A stretch of DNA of 64,000 bases, from contig LNKV01000054.1 of assembly GCA_001465935.1 (NCBI GenBank), forward strand, positions 62,001-126,000, written 5' to 3'. This stretch comes from Clarireedia homoeocarpa (Eukaryota; Ascomycota; Leotiomycetes; Helotiales; Rutstroemiaceae). This document shows, piece after piece, positions 31,783-44,211 of this stretch. The first letter of the stretch is position 1. Each line of letters opens with the position of its first letter. The notes below the pieces were generated by a model. The model was not told where the DNA came from. It was given only the letters and a program-made list of their open reading frames with translations, and searched no databases. The position numbers and the translations under genes are program-made.

Positions 31783-34324
31783 CGCATGAGAAAGAGGGGG
31801 GCGGGGGGGAGGAACGAGACACCGAAAGATAGGTTATACTATTAGAAGGTATACTCAAGATGCGAACAACCGATAGATAAGTAACAAGCACTTTCTTTGC
31901 GCCGTATCCGCTTGCCCTTGCTTATGATCTGTGAGCATCCCCCGTTTATTTATTCTTCTTTAGCGGGTCGGCTTCGACAGCCCAAGGCCTCACACATCGT
32001 ACACTACAATGTTTGTGGCTCTCGAACCCTGAAGGAGATATGGAACACTCTTCCTAAACATGTATGAGATCCATGATGTGATTGATCTCTTCATGCCCAT
32101 GCATAATTCGTTACCGGTAACTTGGAGATCTGCAGAAGATTACATTACCACGCTGCAGGAAGTGGACAAATGGAACGAACTTGCAGGGAAATTTTTATCC
32201 AGGACATTTGCATCGTATGAGAATCAGGAACTAAGCTGCCATCACCATCTCGGTTGCATTCAGCAGTAGACTCTGATTCGTGACTTGCGAAGAATAGCGG
32301 GGCAGAAGTAAGAGACCAATCAGGGGTATCTTTGTTTGCCCTACGGTTAAGTTTCAAGTTGCATATAGTCCGTCCTTCAGTAAGGATTTATCATGTCTGG
32401 TACGTATCGAGCCTGGGAAACGATAAGTTAAGCATAAAACCACATCTGCGCTGATATCCTTCTCTGATATTCTGCTCCGATATTCTGCTCCTTATTGTCG
32501 CAGACATCATGTGCTTGTGGATTATATTCTGCGCCGCAAAACGCACAGATTCTTCTTTTCTAAAAGGCATCTCTTCTTCCCCTGCTCTGCACTTGACGAA
32601 ATTAAGTGTTGCCAGCGGTCGGCGTTGAGTGCAAAGCCCGCTGGGACTCTAAATGAGGTAGTTGCCGTGCCGGTGTTTCTGAGCATAAAGCGCCGTTGTT
32701 TCTGAGCATAAAGCGCCGTATACTTACTTTTTTCGCTTCGAGAGTCGTCGTTTTGAGAATCGTCGCTGCGAACACGGCACGGCACAGTACGTACCGAGAC
32801 CCTTAGAAAGGTATGACTCGCAAGTCGATGGAAGAAACGGGAGGAATGCTGGCCTATTTACTTTTACGTCCGTAAGAAGTACAGACGAGTGCAACATTAT
32901 AAGACGCATTTAGGTAGCTAGATAAATAAGTACCTGGCATATTTCGAAAAGTTTATATAACAATCTCGGTTCTAAGAAGCTGTAATTGGGTTACTGTACG
33001 AAGTAAGTGGGATAGAAAACAAAACAAAAGGTCTAGCCACGGAAGCTTTTTACTACGGCTGCAGAACCAATTCAATGGAGAAACTGCTGCATGAAGCCGA
33101 ATCATTATGTCCAAGAATATTTCCAACCAATTGACATTCGATGCTGTATTGTAACCGATCACGAGTAAGGCTGCTACTTCGTAAACCTGCTACACCAGAA
33201 GTCTACAAAGTACTTTGTAAAGACGCAAAGAATGCCATCCGAGAATCAAATAGCCCATATGACAGTATGGGGGCACGGGGGTTAGAGGAAAGATACTTGT
33301 ACTGTAACGATGGAAGAGATCATCTCTCGCTAGCCGAGCCAGCCTCTTCATCAAGACAAGTTCTGACATTGCTTTGCATGATACAGTATCTTGGCGATGC
33401 AAGGTACAACAGCTCTTTCCCTGCCGAACATGCATCTTTCGGGGTTTATATCTCTAATGAATTCCTGTAGCGGGAGCTTTCCATGCATATATTGGACAGA
33501 GTGCTTCATTTGCCAGGCAATAATCATTTCTCGCTTTGCCGCGAGATGGGGCGGTGAGAATTGCATTGAATTCGATTTTAATATTTGGTCCACCATCAAT
33601 CTACGGGGGATAGAGAGAGCTGTGGGAAGTAGTTCTACGAGAAGAGATGAGCCCTAGGAAGTAGTTCTACAAGAAGAGATGAGCCCTAGGAAGTAGTTCT
33701 ACAAGAAGAGATGAGCCCTCACCTAGTTTCACCAACCACATAGTTCTATGGGAACGGAAAAAGCTTGTAGAGACAAGAATGACGATATACTGTACTTGGT
33801 CTCAAGGATACAAGCAGTAGCTAGTAGCTTGGCAACGAAGTAGTTAGGAGCTTGGCAACGAAGTACCGAGGAAAAGCAAGTCATGAATAACGACTTAGTA
33901 ATGAATGGACATGAGTAGCGTGAGGCACGTGAGGCACCGAAGCGAGCGGCAAAGACAGGAAAAGGGACCCGGAAAACAAAGAGGGAACCTCCGCATATTT
34001 TTCCGAAGTTATCCCCACATTTGCCCAATAAACTAAACCACTCACAGATTAGCATGGAGAGAAGCGAGGTCCTAGATTGAACGATCCCCTCCCTCGGCAG
34101 GCAGACTATCCCCTGCTTGGTGAAAGGGTCGTCTAACCTCCGAACTCAGAAAGTGGAGGGGCTTCTCTGCATATTGGACCAATATGGACCAATATTAAGT
34201 AAGTCTGATCGAGAGTGCCGATTTTGCCTCGTGGGGATATATATATCTTGGGAAAGATACTTTCTGTCAGAAACATCTTTTGATTGACCATCAATCTCGT
34301 CCAAGATCTTCAAGACTCGTAAGG
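31783..34324. other. Gene-poor spacer, 2.5 kb, with short tandem duplications
   Basis: No gene is supportable. It includes a 22-bp direct duplication (GTTTCTGAGCATAAAGCGCC) at about 32677-32719, a 32-bp tandem repeat at 33625-33719, and a duplicated GCTTGGCAACGAAGTA at about 33827-33867. The right end is the tyrosinase promoter, with TATATATAT at about 34240-34248. Confidence 0.5.
33625..33719. repeat. 32-bp tandem repeat, three copies
   Basis: Three nearly identical copies of GGAAGTAGTTCTACAAGAAG + AGATGAGCCCTA; the first copy differs by one base (GAGAAG for AAGAAG). Confidence 0.9.
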
Positions 34325-36012
34325 ATGAAGTTCTCAACTCTCTTGGCTGTTTCCAATATTCTAGGGACTTGCGTTCTGGCCCACCCAGCTGCTCCGAGTA
34401 CTCGACAAAATGACACAGATGCTTCCTCGACCCTGAAAGAGGCTGAAACACAAGTGAGCGACCTGATCAGCAATATCACGGCAACCCAATTTCAAGCACT
34501 TAATGAGACCGTATCGAAGCGTTTTGGCTCAGGCTGCACCCTGAAGAACCTTGCAATCCGAAGAGAATAGTATGTTTTTGTCCCTCCAACCACGTTTTGC
34601 CTTCACGACCCCTAACGTCAACAAAGTGGCTCTTTGTCTAAGAAAGAACGACTAGCGTATGTCAATGCAGTCAAATGTCTTCAAAAGCTTCCAGCAAGAA
34701 CCCCAGCAAGCGTCGCTGCGGGGGCCAAGTCTCGTGTACGCATTCTTACCCCAGTCCTCCTAAACTATTCAACTTACCAAAGTAGTTTGATGACTTTATT
34801 GTGACCCATATTCAACAAACCTTAACTATTCATTACACTGGAAACTTCATGCCATGGCATCGATGGTTTGTCTATACCTACGAGAAGGCCCTTCGTGAGG
34901 AATGCGGATATACTGGATACCAACCTGTTCGTCGCCGATCCCCTCCACTTCCACGCGTATAACTTCTAATGATAGTAGTATTGGGACTGGCCCAAATATG
35001 CTTCCGCACCACAAGACTCGCCAATCTTCAATGGCGATCCATACAGTCTTGGCGGAAATGGTGACTATATCGAACACAACGGATCGGTCATTGTCCCCCC
35101 CGCTGGTATATCGGGAGGTAACATCCAACTTGCTCCGGGTGTCGGAGGTGGATTTGTTACCACCGGCCCTTTTGCCAACATGACCGTCAACTTGGGTCCT
35201 GTTGGTGGAGTTCTCGGAGCCGGAGCTGGACCAGATGGTGGATTAGGCTACAATCCTCGTGGTCTTAGGCGTGATGTCGGACCTGCTCTCAACACCAGAT
35301 ATGCCAATTACTCTACCGTTCTCAGTATGTTGAGTCTTTCCCCCCTGCCTTTATTTAATCCTTCCTCAACCTTTGAGATGCTGCCTCAAGATCCGAGATG
35401 ATGAAATTTTTTTTTTATCGCGTACTAACTGTTTACAGACCTTCTCCTTAAGCCAGACTTGAACCAATATCGTATCTTGTCCGAGGGTATTCCTTATACC
35501 GAAGAGCTTGGCCCACACGGTGGAATCCACTACGTTATCAAGTAAGAAGTCGCCCTTCATTGTATCCTCGGATCTCGGCGTAACTGACAATTTTTTAGTG
35601 GTGACCCAGGTGGAGACCTCTTCACTTCACCAGGTGACCCAGCCTTCTGGGTTCACCACGGCCAAATGGATCGCATCTGGACCTATTGGTAAGTCATTCT
35701 ATCCAATCCACCTCCTTATCCACGATAGCCTACCCACACAGTCCACTGGTTCAAGTGGAGCAAACCCGGGGGCAACATTGCTTCTTTTAGACGGATCTCA
35801 TCTAACACTCATACAGGCAAGCACTCGACCCCGAGAAACGTCAATACCTGCTCGACGCGGGTAGCTATGGCCACGTCACTTGGGCCAACGAACCCGCGTC
35901 AGAACTTACTAAACTCACGGATGTCATTGACATGGGATATGCCGGCGACTCCACCACCATTCAGGATGTTATGAGTACCACCGATGGTCCATTCTGCTAC
36001 TTCTATCTTTAG
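34325..36012 (+). CDS. Secreted tyrosinase (type 3 copper protein)
   Basis: Seven exons, 34325-34569, 34627-34735, 34786-34926, 34979-35324, 35439-35541, 35599-35688 and 35817-36012, give 409 residues with phase kept throughout. A signal peptide is evident (MKFSTLLAVSNILGTCVLA, residues 1-19). The CuA site is supplied by His in VTHIQQ, IHYTGN and MPWHRWF; the CuB site by HGGIH and FWVHHGQMDRIW. Such enzymes oxidise phenols to o-quinones. The protein lacks the long C-terminal lid domain of intracellular mushroom-type tyrosinases and fits the shorter secreted ascomycete group. Several Asn-X-Ser/Thr sites are present. The gene stands alone between gene-poor spacers. Confidence 0.9.
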
Positions 36013-39000
36013 AGTACCGTGTCCGTGTCGTACAGACTAGACATCTCTAGAGTTAGGGATCCTTCTTGTTTATATTTTATAGTGGCTGATGATAACGATG
36101 ATGTGATTGATGGATGACCTTGGTGGAGAAGCTGTACATAGATAGTACTATACATGAACCAACCTACGATCCAATGACACTGGCTTGATAGCAAGCACAA
36201 CAAAACAACTACAGTAGTTCTTTCATCGATCATCATCCCAGATCCGTGATGTTATTCGTCCCTGGCCAGCCAGCCAGCCGCTATCAATCATGCAAAACTT
36301 TCCTCCTACTGTCTCGCATTCCCTCACACCCACTTAAAAAAATCCCAATAAAGCAAACTCCTTCCCCTTCCCCCCTCCCCTCTATCTTATTCCCGAGAGC
36401 ACAGCACAGCACAGCACAGCACAGCCCACTCATTCCCGTAAATATAAATATAAATATAAATACAAGTTTCTTGAACACGATACAAGTACGATGATATTCC
36501 CGTAGCCATAACGCCCGCCCGCCCGCCCGCTCTCTCTCACATGGCCGGACCCCTTGCATTTCCGGACCCCCGGACCCACCCACCGATCGCGAACCCTACT
36601 TACTATCCCCCCCCATGAATAAAGGTTAAGTTTTTATGTGGCAAGACGTAGAAAAAATTAACCTTTATTCATGGGGAGGGATAGTATTCATTCCACTCAC
36701 TCACTCACTCACTAGCTTAAACCATAATAATCTGCGACAGATCAGATCAGATCCGCACAAGGTACTGTACGCGTCCATCCAATCCAACCCAATGCAGTAT
36801 AGTAAGTAAGCACGTACCCAAGCTGAACGAACCCCTCAACCGATTCCAGATCTCATGTCTCGGCCACCCCGTCCGTCATAGGGGCATGTTGCAAAGAAAA
36901 GCAAGCAAGCACGCGTGTAGTAAGTACTGTACTGTAGAGTAGGATTAATTAGTTAGGTTAGTTAGTTTTGGTGATGAAATAAAAACAAGAGAAGAGATCT
37001 TCTACATTTCATTTCCCACCTATCCGAAATTACTTACTTACTTACTTGCGTCTGTCTGTCTGTCTGTCTGTCTGGATTGAGATACTGTAGTAGCGTGGGA
37101 AAAAAGAAAAAAAAAAGAAAGAACGATTTTGTCTGGATAGAGTGTTATGTGCAAGGGAGGGAGTTACAGTAGTTGTTTGTTTGTTTGTGGGCATCAAATC
37201 AAGTATGTATGGCAGTGACTTGACTTGACTAGTTGTTGTTGCTTGCTTAGTAGGTGAAAGAGAGAGAGAGAGAGAGATATATATCCCGTGTTGTTCCTTT
37301 CTTTTCCCATCATCCTCTTCAGCACCCTATACATCACATCTTCCACCTCTTCCTCAGCGAGTGCGATGCACCACATCCCACCAAACCGGCGCCAGAACAG
37401 GACAGCGACAGAAACCAGCCTTGACGCGCGCTTATCACCAACCAAGTACAGTAGTTCCGCTCCGCTACGCTACGCTACGTATTAATGCTATCTATATACT
37501 GTTATATATACGCGCGATAACGACGGATATGTATGTATGTATGTATGTAGACTTGAGGGGTGGGGGAGGGGGGGTTTCAAAAGCGGGGTTAGTGGAGGGA
37601 GGGGAAAAGTTGTGAGGGGTAAGTACTGTAAGTAAGAGGGGAGAAAGAGAAAAAGAGAGTGAGTGAGTGGGTGGGTAGGTTGAGTTGAGTTGGGAGGGGG
37701 ATGAACTGGAGGGGGAGGGGAGGAGGGCAAATTAATGGGTTAGGTAGGGTAGGAGTGGAAGGAAGGAAGAAAAGAGGAATAAAGAAAGAGGGAAGGAAAG
37801 GGGGTCGAATGTAAGTAAGAAGAAGAAAAAGAAAAAAAAAAAAAAGAAATACAGTTTACAAAACAAAACAAAACTCACTTAACCAATAAACACAATTTAT
37901 TATTCTCAATACCAATATTAATATTTTCTATCATCATTATTTTCATCATCAAGATCCATCATATCTGCTTGTTCTTTTGCCATATCCTTTTCCTTTTTCC
38001 TCTTCTATTCCGTCCCAACAGTAGAGTGAGCAGTCAGTCCAATTCGCCTTTTCACCCATTTAGCACCAGTGATTCTGCTCCCTCTTCTTCCTCCTCTCCC
38101 ATTTTCACAATGCCATATCGTGATTCAACTCTCTAAGCCCACAAGAGTATCGTATGACAAAGTATAGCACTCACTCACCCAACCCTTCACCCAACCTAAA
38201 GCAAAAAAGGCCCAAAAAGGCAAAAATAATAAAACTTGACACCGCAAGATCATCAACATCAAATCAACCAAGCAGCCAAGCAACCAAGCAACCAAGCAAA
38301 CCACACACAACACTGCACACGCAATCAACCAACAAACTTGTATAGAAAAGACAAGTAAAGAAAGGGGTATAACAATGACTTCAACCCGCACCCACCAACC
38401 CATCCATCCATCCAATCAGCAAGTAACCAGCAAGCTAAGCAATCATTCAACCAAAAGCCGAAAAGTAACCCCAACTCCCAATCCGTATCTTGGAAAGAGG
38501 GGGAAACCAGTAAAAAAAAAACGAACCCAGAGCCATACCAAGACTCCCATCTCCTTGCTTATTCATTCCACCCTCTTTTTTTCCTTCTTTCCGTCAGCTT
38601 ATCCTTCCTTCCTTCCTTCCATCCATCCATTTATAGAAGACACATTAAGTAAGTAAACAACACACAAGCACACAAGCACATCTCCCCATATAGTGAACTT
38701 TTCCCTCTCCGCCTATTCCAGCCCAGCCCAGCCCAGCGCAAAAGCAAACTCAACTTAAATCGTACACCACAACCGACATCCCACAACCATTTCCCCCGCC
38801 CACTCCCATCAAGCATGTAACACTCAAAAGAGTAGCAAGTGCAAATCCAAAGCAAAAAGTACTCGACTCGATATCCTCAGCCCGATTGCAGTCCATTCAT
38901 CCACGTTTTTTCTCTTATAGGTCTGTTTCCTCTCCCACCTTCTTTTTTTCTTTTCCAAAAGCTGCAATTTTCACCATTCCTTCGCTTTTCTTTGCCTCCC

Positions 39001-39229
39001 TCCCTTTCGTTCCTTTCCTTTCCTTCCTTTCCGTTTACCCCCCAGCCTTTTCCACACTCCCATATATCCCCAACCCCCACTAGTAGTCAAAGAAAAAAGA
39101 ACAAGGCAGCTCGATAGCCATCGTCCACATATATACATAGCCACCGCTTCTAATCCCTTCTTTCATACTCTTCGTCTCTTCTTGATTCCTTCCTCTACTG
39201 CCTCCATTCTTATCAGTCGTTCGTCTACT
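36013..39229. other. Microsatellite-rich spacer, 3.2 kb
   Basis: Many simple repeats are present: CACAG at about 36398-36425, AAATAT at about 36440-36462, CCCG at about 36512-36530, TCTG at about 37050-37073, AG at about 37258-37277, ATGT at about 37530-37550, and long purine or pyrimidine tracts at 37560-37850 and 38930-39050. A TA-flanked palindromic element lies at 36601-36686. Frames here consist of low-complexity sequence and none is called. The distal part is the 3' flank of the Sec7 gene. Confidence 0.6.
36601..36686. mobile_element. Small palindromic MITE-like element B, copy 2 (86 bp)
   Basis: TA-flanked inverted ends CTATCCCCCCCCATGAATAA… and …TTATTCATGGGGAGGGATAG. The ends match those of the element at 8071-8154 (CTATCCCCCC…AAAGGTTAA on the left, TTAACCTTT…GATAG on the right), and the sizes agree within 2 bp. 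The two are therefore members of one family. Confidence 0.8.
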
Positions 39230-42200
39230 CTAACACTCAACCTCCTTCTTCTCAACCCCACTTCCCGCCACCTCACTCTCATCCTCCACCTTCTCCGCAA
39301 CCGCCTTATGCGCCTCCCTCGCCTTGTAAATCTTCTGCTTCAGTGTCTCGGCTGCATGCAAAGAATCAATATACGTCGTGAATTTGACGATTTCGCGCAG
39401 CAGATACGAAGATTTGCTTTCCCAGTTAGCCATAGCTTTTTGCGCGTTGTGGTGGCGGGGGGAGTACTGTTTTTGTGTGTGTTAGTATACAGACTCTTAT
39501 GACATAAGAAAAGGAGGTGGAAAGAAAATCTGGGTGTGTGGATGGGATGGTAGGAAAGTGGATGGGATGGTAGAAAATGGATGTGGGATGTAACAGAAGG
39601 GGTGGTGAGTAGGGAAATAAACTAACAGCCAAAAGCATAGGATTTCTCAACATATTATGTTTCTGCAATTCCTCCTCAATACTCTGAACATAGGCAATCA
39701 GCGTCCTCAACTGATCCGTCTCCATCAGATTACTCGACCGCATATTCTGAATCGGCGGCGACCAATCTGAAATGAGTATCTTATCACCCGGTAACCGAGC
39801 TTTGACACCACTACTATAAGCATGATCCATACTCGATCGCAAGGAGCTCTGCATGCTAGTTCTACCACCGCTAGTGGATGGTCGAACGGTGGATTCGTTG
39901 ATAGCGGTGACGAGTGCGTTATTGACGATTTCTTCCGACCAGCCATATTCGATGTTGCTGATACCGCCGACAAGAGGATGGTTGGAAAGTCGAGCACTCC
40001 AGTAGTTGGCTGTGGAGACGAATTCTTTGACGATTTCTGGTGTGCCTACTTGGAAGAGGTGAACGGCGCCGGTAGGGAGGGAGAGTGCCCATACGTGAGG
40101 TCGAGCTTTGGAATATCCCGGAGCAGGAAGCGCGCTGGCGATGGTTTGTCGAAGAAGGAAGGATCCCAGATTTTCGGCATTCTCTTGCCAATTACCACCA
40201 CCCACAGCTGTGCTACTTGATTTGCCTTTTGTCTTATGCCGCACGGTCTTGGTAGAGAATGAGAACAAACTCATGTAACCCTTTTCAATAACAGCAAATG
40301 TTTCGATCCAATTGCGGTCCTTTGCTTTCTTGTCTAGAGATTCGAGGTGATGTTTATGCTTGACAATACCCTCCTTTGCCCATGGGGCGCCATGGAGTTC
40401 CAAAGATTCATCCTCAAGTAGCGACGCCACCTGAAGCTCTCCATGATCACTAGGACTACCCAGGCTTCCCACCGTCTCTTCACGAATGATTGCCTGACTA
40501 AGCGCATTTGCAAACCCAATCGACTGTTGATAATCGCCTTGAAGCGCGGAATCAAGAGAAGTGACAGACATCGAAGTGTGAGTCTTCCCAAGCGAATACT
40601 TACTCCAAGTACTTGAAGCCACCGAAGGACTCCACATAGAAGATTGATCATCCAAACTTGTTCGGCTGGATCCGAGACCAGAATTGGGATACAAACGCGG
40701 CCTGGAGCGGGTCTTGTTGCTCCATTTCCCATTGCTGCGGACAGTTTCTGCGGTTCTTCCACGTAAATAACTAGCAGATTCCGAGGGCGCTTTGCTTAAA
40801 ACACTGGGCGAGCGGCGTAACATACCATTAGCGAAAACAGACAGAGTGCTTGTAGAAGAGGCTGGCATCTGTGGTCGATCCACCGCTCCAAATAACGGAA
40901 GTCGCTCATTTCTGATAGAATTGTAGAAGTCCTTAAGAACGATCTCAACCTGGACTTCCCAAGTTCGTAAAGTACCACGGAATGGAGCCTTAACCAGAGG
41001 GCCACAATCATCTACAGGGGTATCATAGTCCAAAGGAGTAGGAGCATTAGGATTTTCGGGATCCGGCCGAGTTGCGGGCTTGAAAGATTGTCTCCACGAA
41101 TGCTTCTCCACTTCTATGGATACCGCATCGGCGTTATCATCATTGGCATTAGGGTCCTCGAATGCGGAACTCTTCCCTGGTAATACGGTAGGCCTGCTGG
41201 GTTCGAACTCGTGGCTGGATTCCGTTATACATCGTCGAATGGTAGGCATAGTATTTTTAACGAATTGACTTCGGGTCATCTTTTGTTCAATATCGGCAAG
41301 ATGCAGATCTGTATTGAGTAAAAGAACCGAATAACAAATTGTATGCACAACATCTAGATCACGTCAGTAAAATCTTCAAGCGACAATCGAAATCAAATTT
41401 ACCAGTAGCCTTGAAGCCATGATTCGGGTTGCTTTGACACCATCTCTTCGAAAAGGCATCCAAGATCCTATCAACTTGTTGACTTTCACCCTTCAGTACA
41501 AGTCTGCCACAAATTACACGCAATGAAGCGAGAATATTAAGATTCGTAAAGTTGTAAAGATCCATGTAAGCAATCAACGTCCTTGCACGGACAGGGTCCT
41601 CGTCTCCCATCCATGCCGCGGCCTTTTCCTTCTGAATGAAATCTTCATTGCCATCAAAGACCTTCTGTGCTCGTATTCGATCATCTTCGGTAGGTGTCAT
41701 ATCGATCTTCTCTGGGCTTAAAATGCTCAGTGCTTTCTCGATGACTTCCGCAGGGGGGCTGGATGGTGGCCCTTCTTCCTGTCCCTCAACCTGTACGATC
41801 GGCAAGCTAGTAGCAGATTTGTATACTGTATCTGTCGAACCCGATGCAGCGATCGAATGGGAATGCCTTGGCTTTAGCATACTCAACGAATGAAGATCCT
41901 CTTCCGACGAAGAAGGCTCTAGCCAAATTCGATTTTCCCTCTCCGGCGGTACGCTCGAATTCCTCGATGAGTTCAACAAAACCCAATCCTCCTCCTTAGC
42001 CGAGCTTGTTGCCTGCTCTTGACTGGTTTTTGAATCTGCAGTGCTCTGAGGCGACTCAAGCGGAGTTTCAATTTTCGCTGGGAAGTTACTAGAGGTTGGG
42101 GAGCGTTTCGAATGTATTCTCTCATATTCAGCAACCAGCGCCATATCTCTCATAACTGAGGGCGTAGGACCTGGCGATACGGGACTAGGTAACAATGTAT

Positions 42201-44211
42201 TACCCGGTAAATCCTTTGTGGCAGTCAGACGTGAATTCGCATCACGATCATTCTTAGTGGACTTGTCACCAGAGTCTTGAAGGTACGTGTCACGATCTTC
42301 TTTCGCTTGTCCATCAAGCCCCGTTGGATTTGCAAAATTTGCGCTCATCGACCTACGGGGTTGTGGAATAAGTGAATAGGTTGCCTTTCGGGTTTCGTGG
42401 GCATGTGATGACGAGGGTTTAATAGGTCTGATGGTCGCGTTCTTGTTAGGTTCATACTCTGGCGAGAATCCCCGCACGTAGCCGGCCCTACTGTCACCCA
42501 CATCATCATTGACTTGACGGTCCAGGGTAGCTGTCGGCTCATGTGCTCCAATCGGAGGTCTGCCTGAACTATGAAGATATGGATTCATAACCTGGCGAAG
42601 GCTACTTACGGGACTAGCCTCAGACCTAATGTCAGGTCTCAAGCCTGACCGGATGTCCTGTCGGAGGTCGTCCTTAGGTTGAAGCTTAATTGTCGGCATC
42701 GCAGGAACGGGTAAAACATCCGATTCCGATACAGACTTCTTGCGGCGGCGGAAAAATGACGATGGTTTTTTGGTTAGTACGTGTGGTTGTTCTCTAGATG
42801 CAGGTGTGATATCTCTCGATGATGCAGCACTGTGAGACTTCGTCTGGTTACCACTATGGTGGGGTGTTTTATTCGCTGAACGGTCCGCCGTTTCAGCAGC
42901 CGTGGTAGAAACATGCGAGTGTGGCATATCCGGTACCATGGAAGAGTTGTTCTTGGATGATCCAAACACCCTCCTGAAGAACCCAGTCTTTTCCTTGGGT
43001 GGTTGAGCCGCACTCTGGGCATTCTTCTCCATCTTCGAATATGACACGCTAGGTGCGGGCGCCGGGTCTTTGATGAAAGCTGGCATCGGCGGTAACTCTC
43101 GATTTCGGTCGTTCAGTCCGTATTCATTCCTTCCAGGAGCCACAAAACCCCTCCCTTTGTATGCGCTCTTCGAGGACTTCGCACTGCGTTTCCTTTCCAG
43201 CTTCTCCATTGGCGGATCGGCGGACGCATCAGACCGTGAAACTAACATCGGCGACGTAGGTCGAGTACGACGAGGACCACCAGGAACTGTGGGTGTTGGC
43301 GCTGCATCGTAATCGTACGGATTGTGGGATGGTATCGTAATGCTCATCTGTCGTCCCATGTTTGCGTGGGCGGCTGTTTGACGATCACTACCGTAATCAA
43401 AGCTTGAAGACCTTCGACCCAAGTTGTGCGCCCATCTATGACTGCCTGTAATCTGCGCATAGCCAAGATCGAAACTATTCGCACTGCTTGCCTTACTGCC
43501 GTGGCTACTACCCTTCGCCCTTGAATGCAAACCGCGCGGGGGGATTATCGGTCCTCTCATGTCGTTGCGTATACTATTTATTCTTGCCAGCCCGGTTTGG
43601 AAAGTAGAACTGCTATTACTTCTGCGACTGCCAGGTTGGTCGGAATAGCGACTGGAGTCATCCGCAGCGTCGTAGTCAGAGCTGCAAGAATAAGTGTGTC
43701 CTCTGCTGCGTGCAGCAAAATTCTGGATCGATGGATATGGGTCGTCATCCCCAAATGTAGAATATGAGCGATCCTCGTCGAGCGTAGGATTGCGTAAACC
43801 GAAGGCGTCTTGTCCGAAAGAGAATTGGTCGAGAGACAGTAGCATATGATCTACTAATGAATCGCGGGTGACTTGTCGAGGCGATAGAGAGAGGTCGTGA
43901 GAATCCCGGTTACCTCGGAGGCCATCAGGATCATTTTCTTTGTTCGAAGGATCAACTGGTGTAATATCATCTAAAAATGTCTGCCTCGTCTCATTCCGTG
44001 AATTAAGCGCCCCGTTGCTGGAGGAAGGAATATTATGGTCTCTGCTGGACATTTGCTGCGCGCTAGGGGGTGTCTGGGGCGGAGATATACTTCCTATACT
44101 GCCTATACTCTCTCTGGTTTTCGCTTTATTAAAATCCAGATCGATGTTCAAATCAACGCCGAGCCGCTTTGTCTGTGGCGTCGGCGTCGGCATATTTTCG
44201 AAGTTATGCAT
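39230..44211 (-). CDS. Sec7-PH Arf guanine-nucleotide exchange factor (SYT1-like)
   Basis: Three exons, 44211-41403, 41353-39627 and 39466-39230, give 1590 residues. Residues 1 to ~810 are a Ser/Pro-rich disordered region. The Sec7 domain (~820-1000) has LKGESQQVDRILDAFSKRWC with the catalytic Glu909, and YSVLLLNTDLHLADIEQKMT just after the first intron. A PH domain (~1240-1420) shows KEGIVKHKHHLESLDKKAKD and NWIETFAVIEKGYMSLF. The C terminus is a predicted coiled coil (YIDSLHAAETLKQKIYKARE). Proteins of this layout (yeast Syt1, animal EFA6) load GTP on Arf GTPases at Golgi, endosomal or plasma membranes. The second intron is 160 nt. Confidence 0.88.

Noticed and set aside
37194..39117. Several frames of 60-96 codons left of the Sec7 gene.
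   Set aside because: They are made of microsatellite and pyrimidine-tract sequence with low-complexity products.
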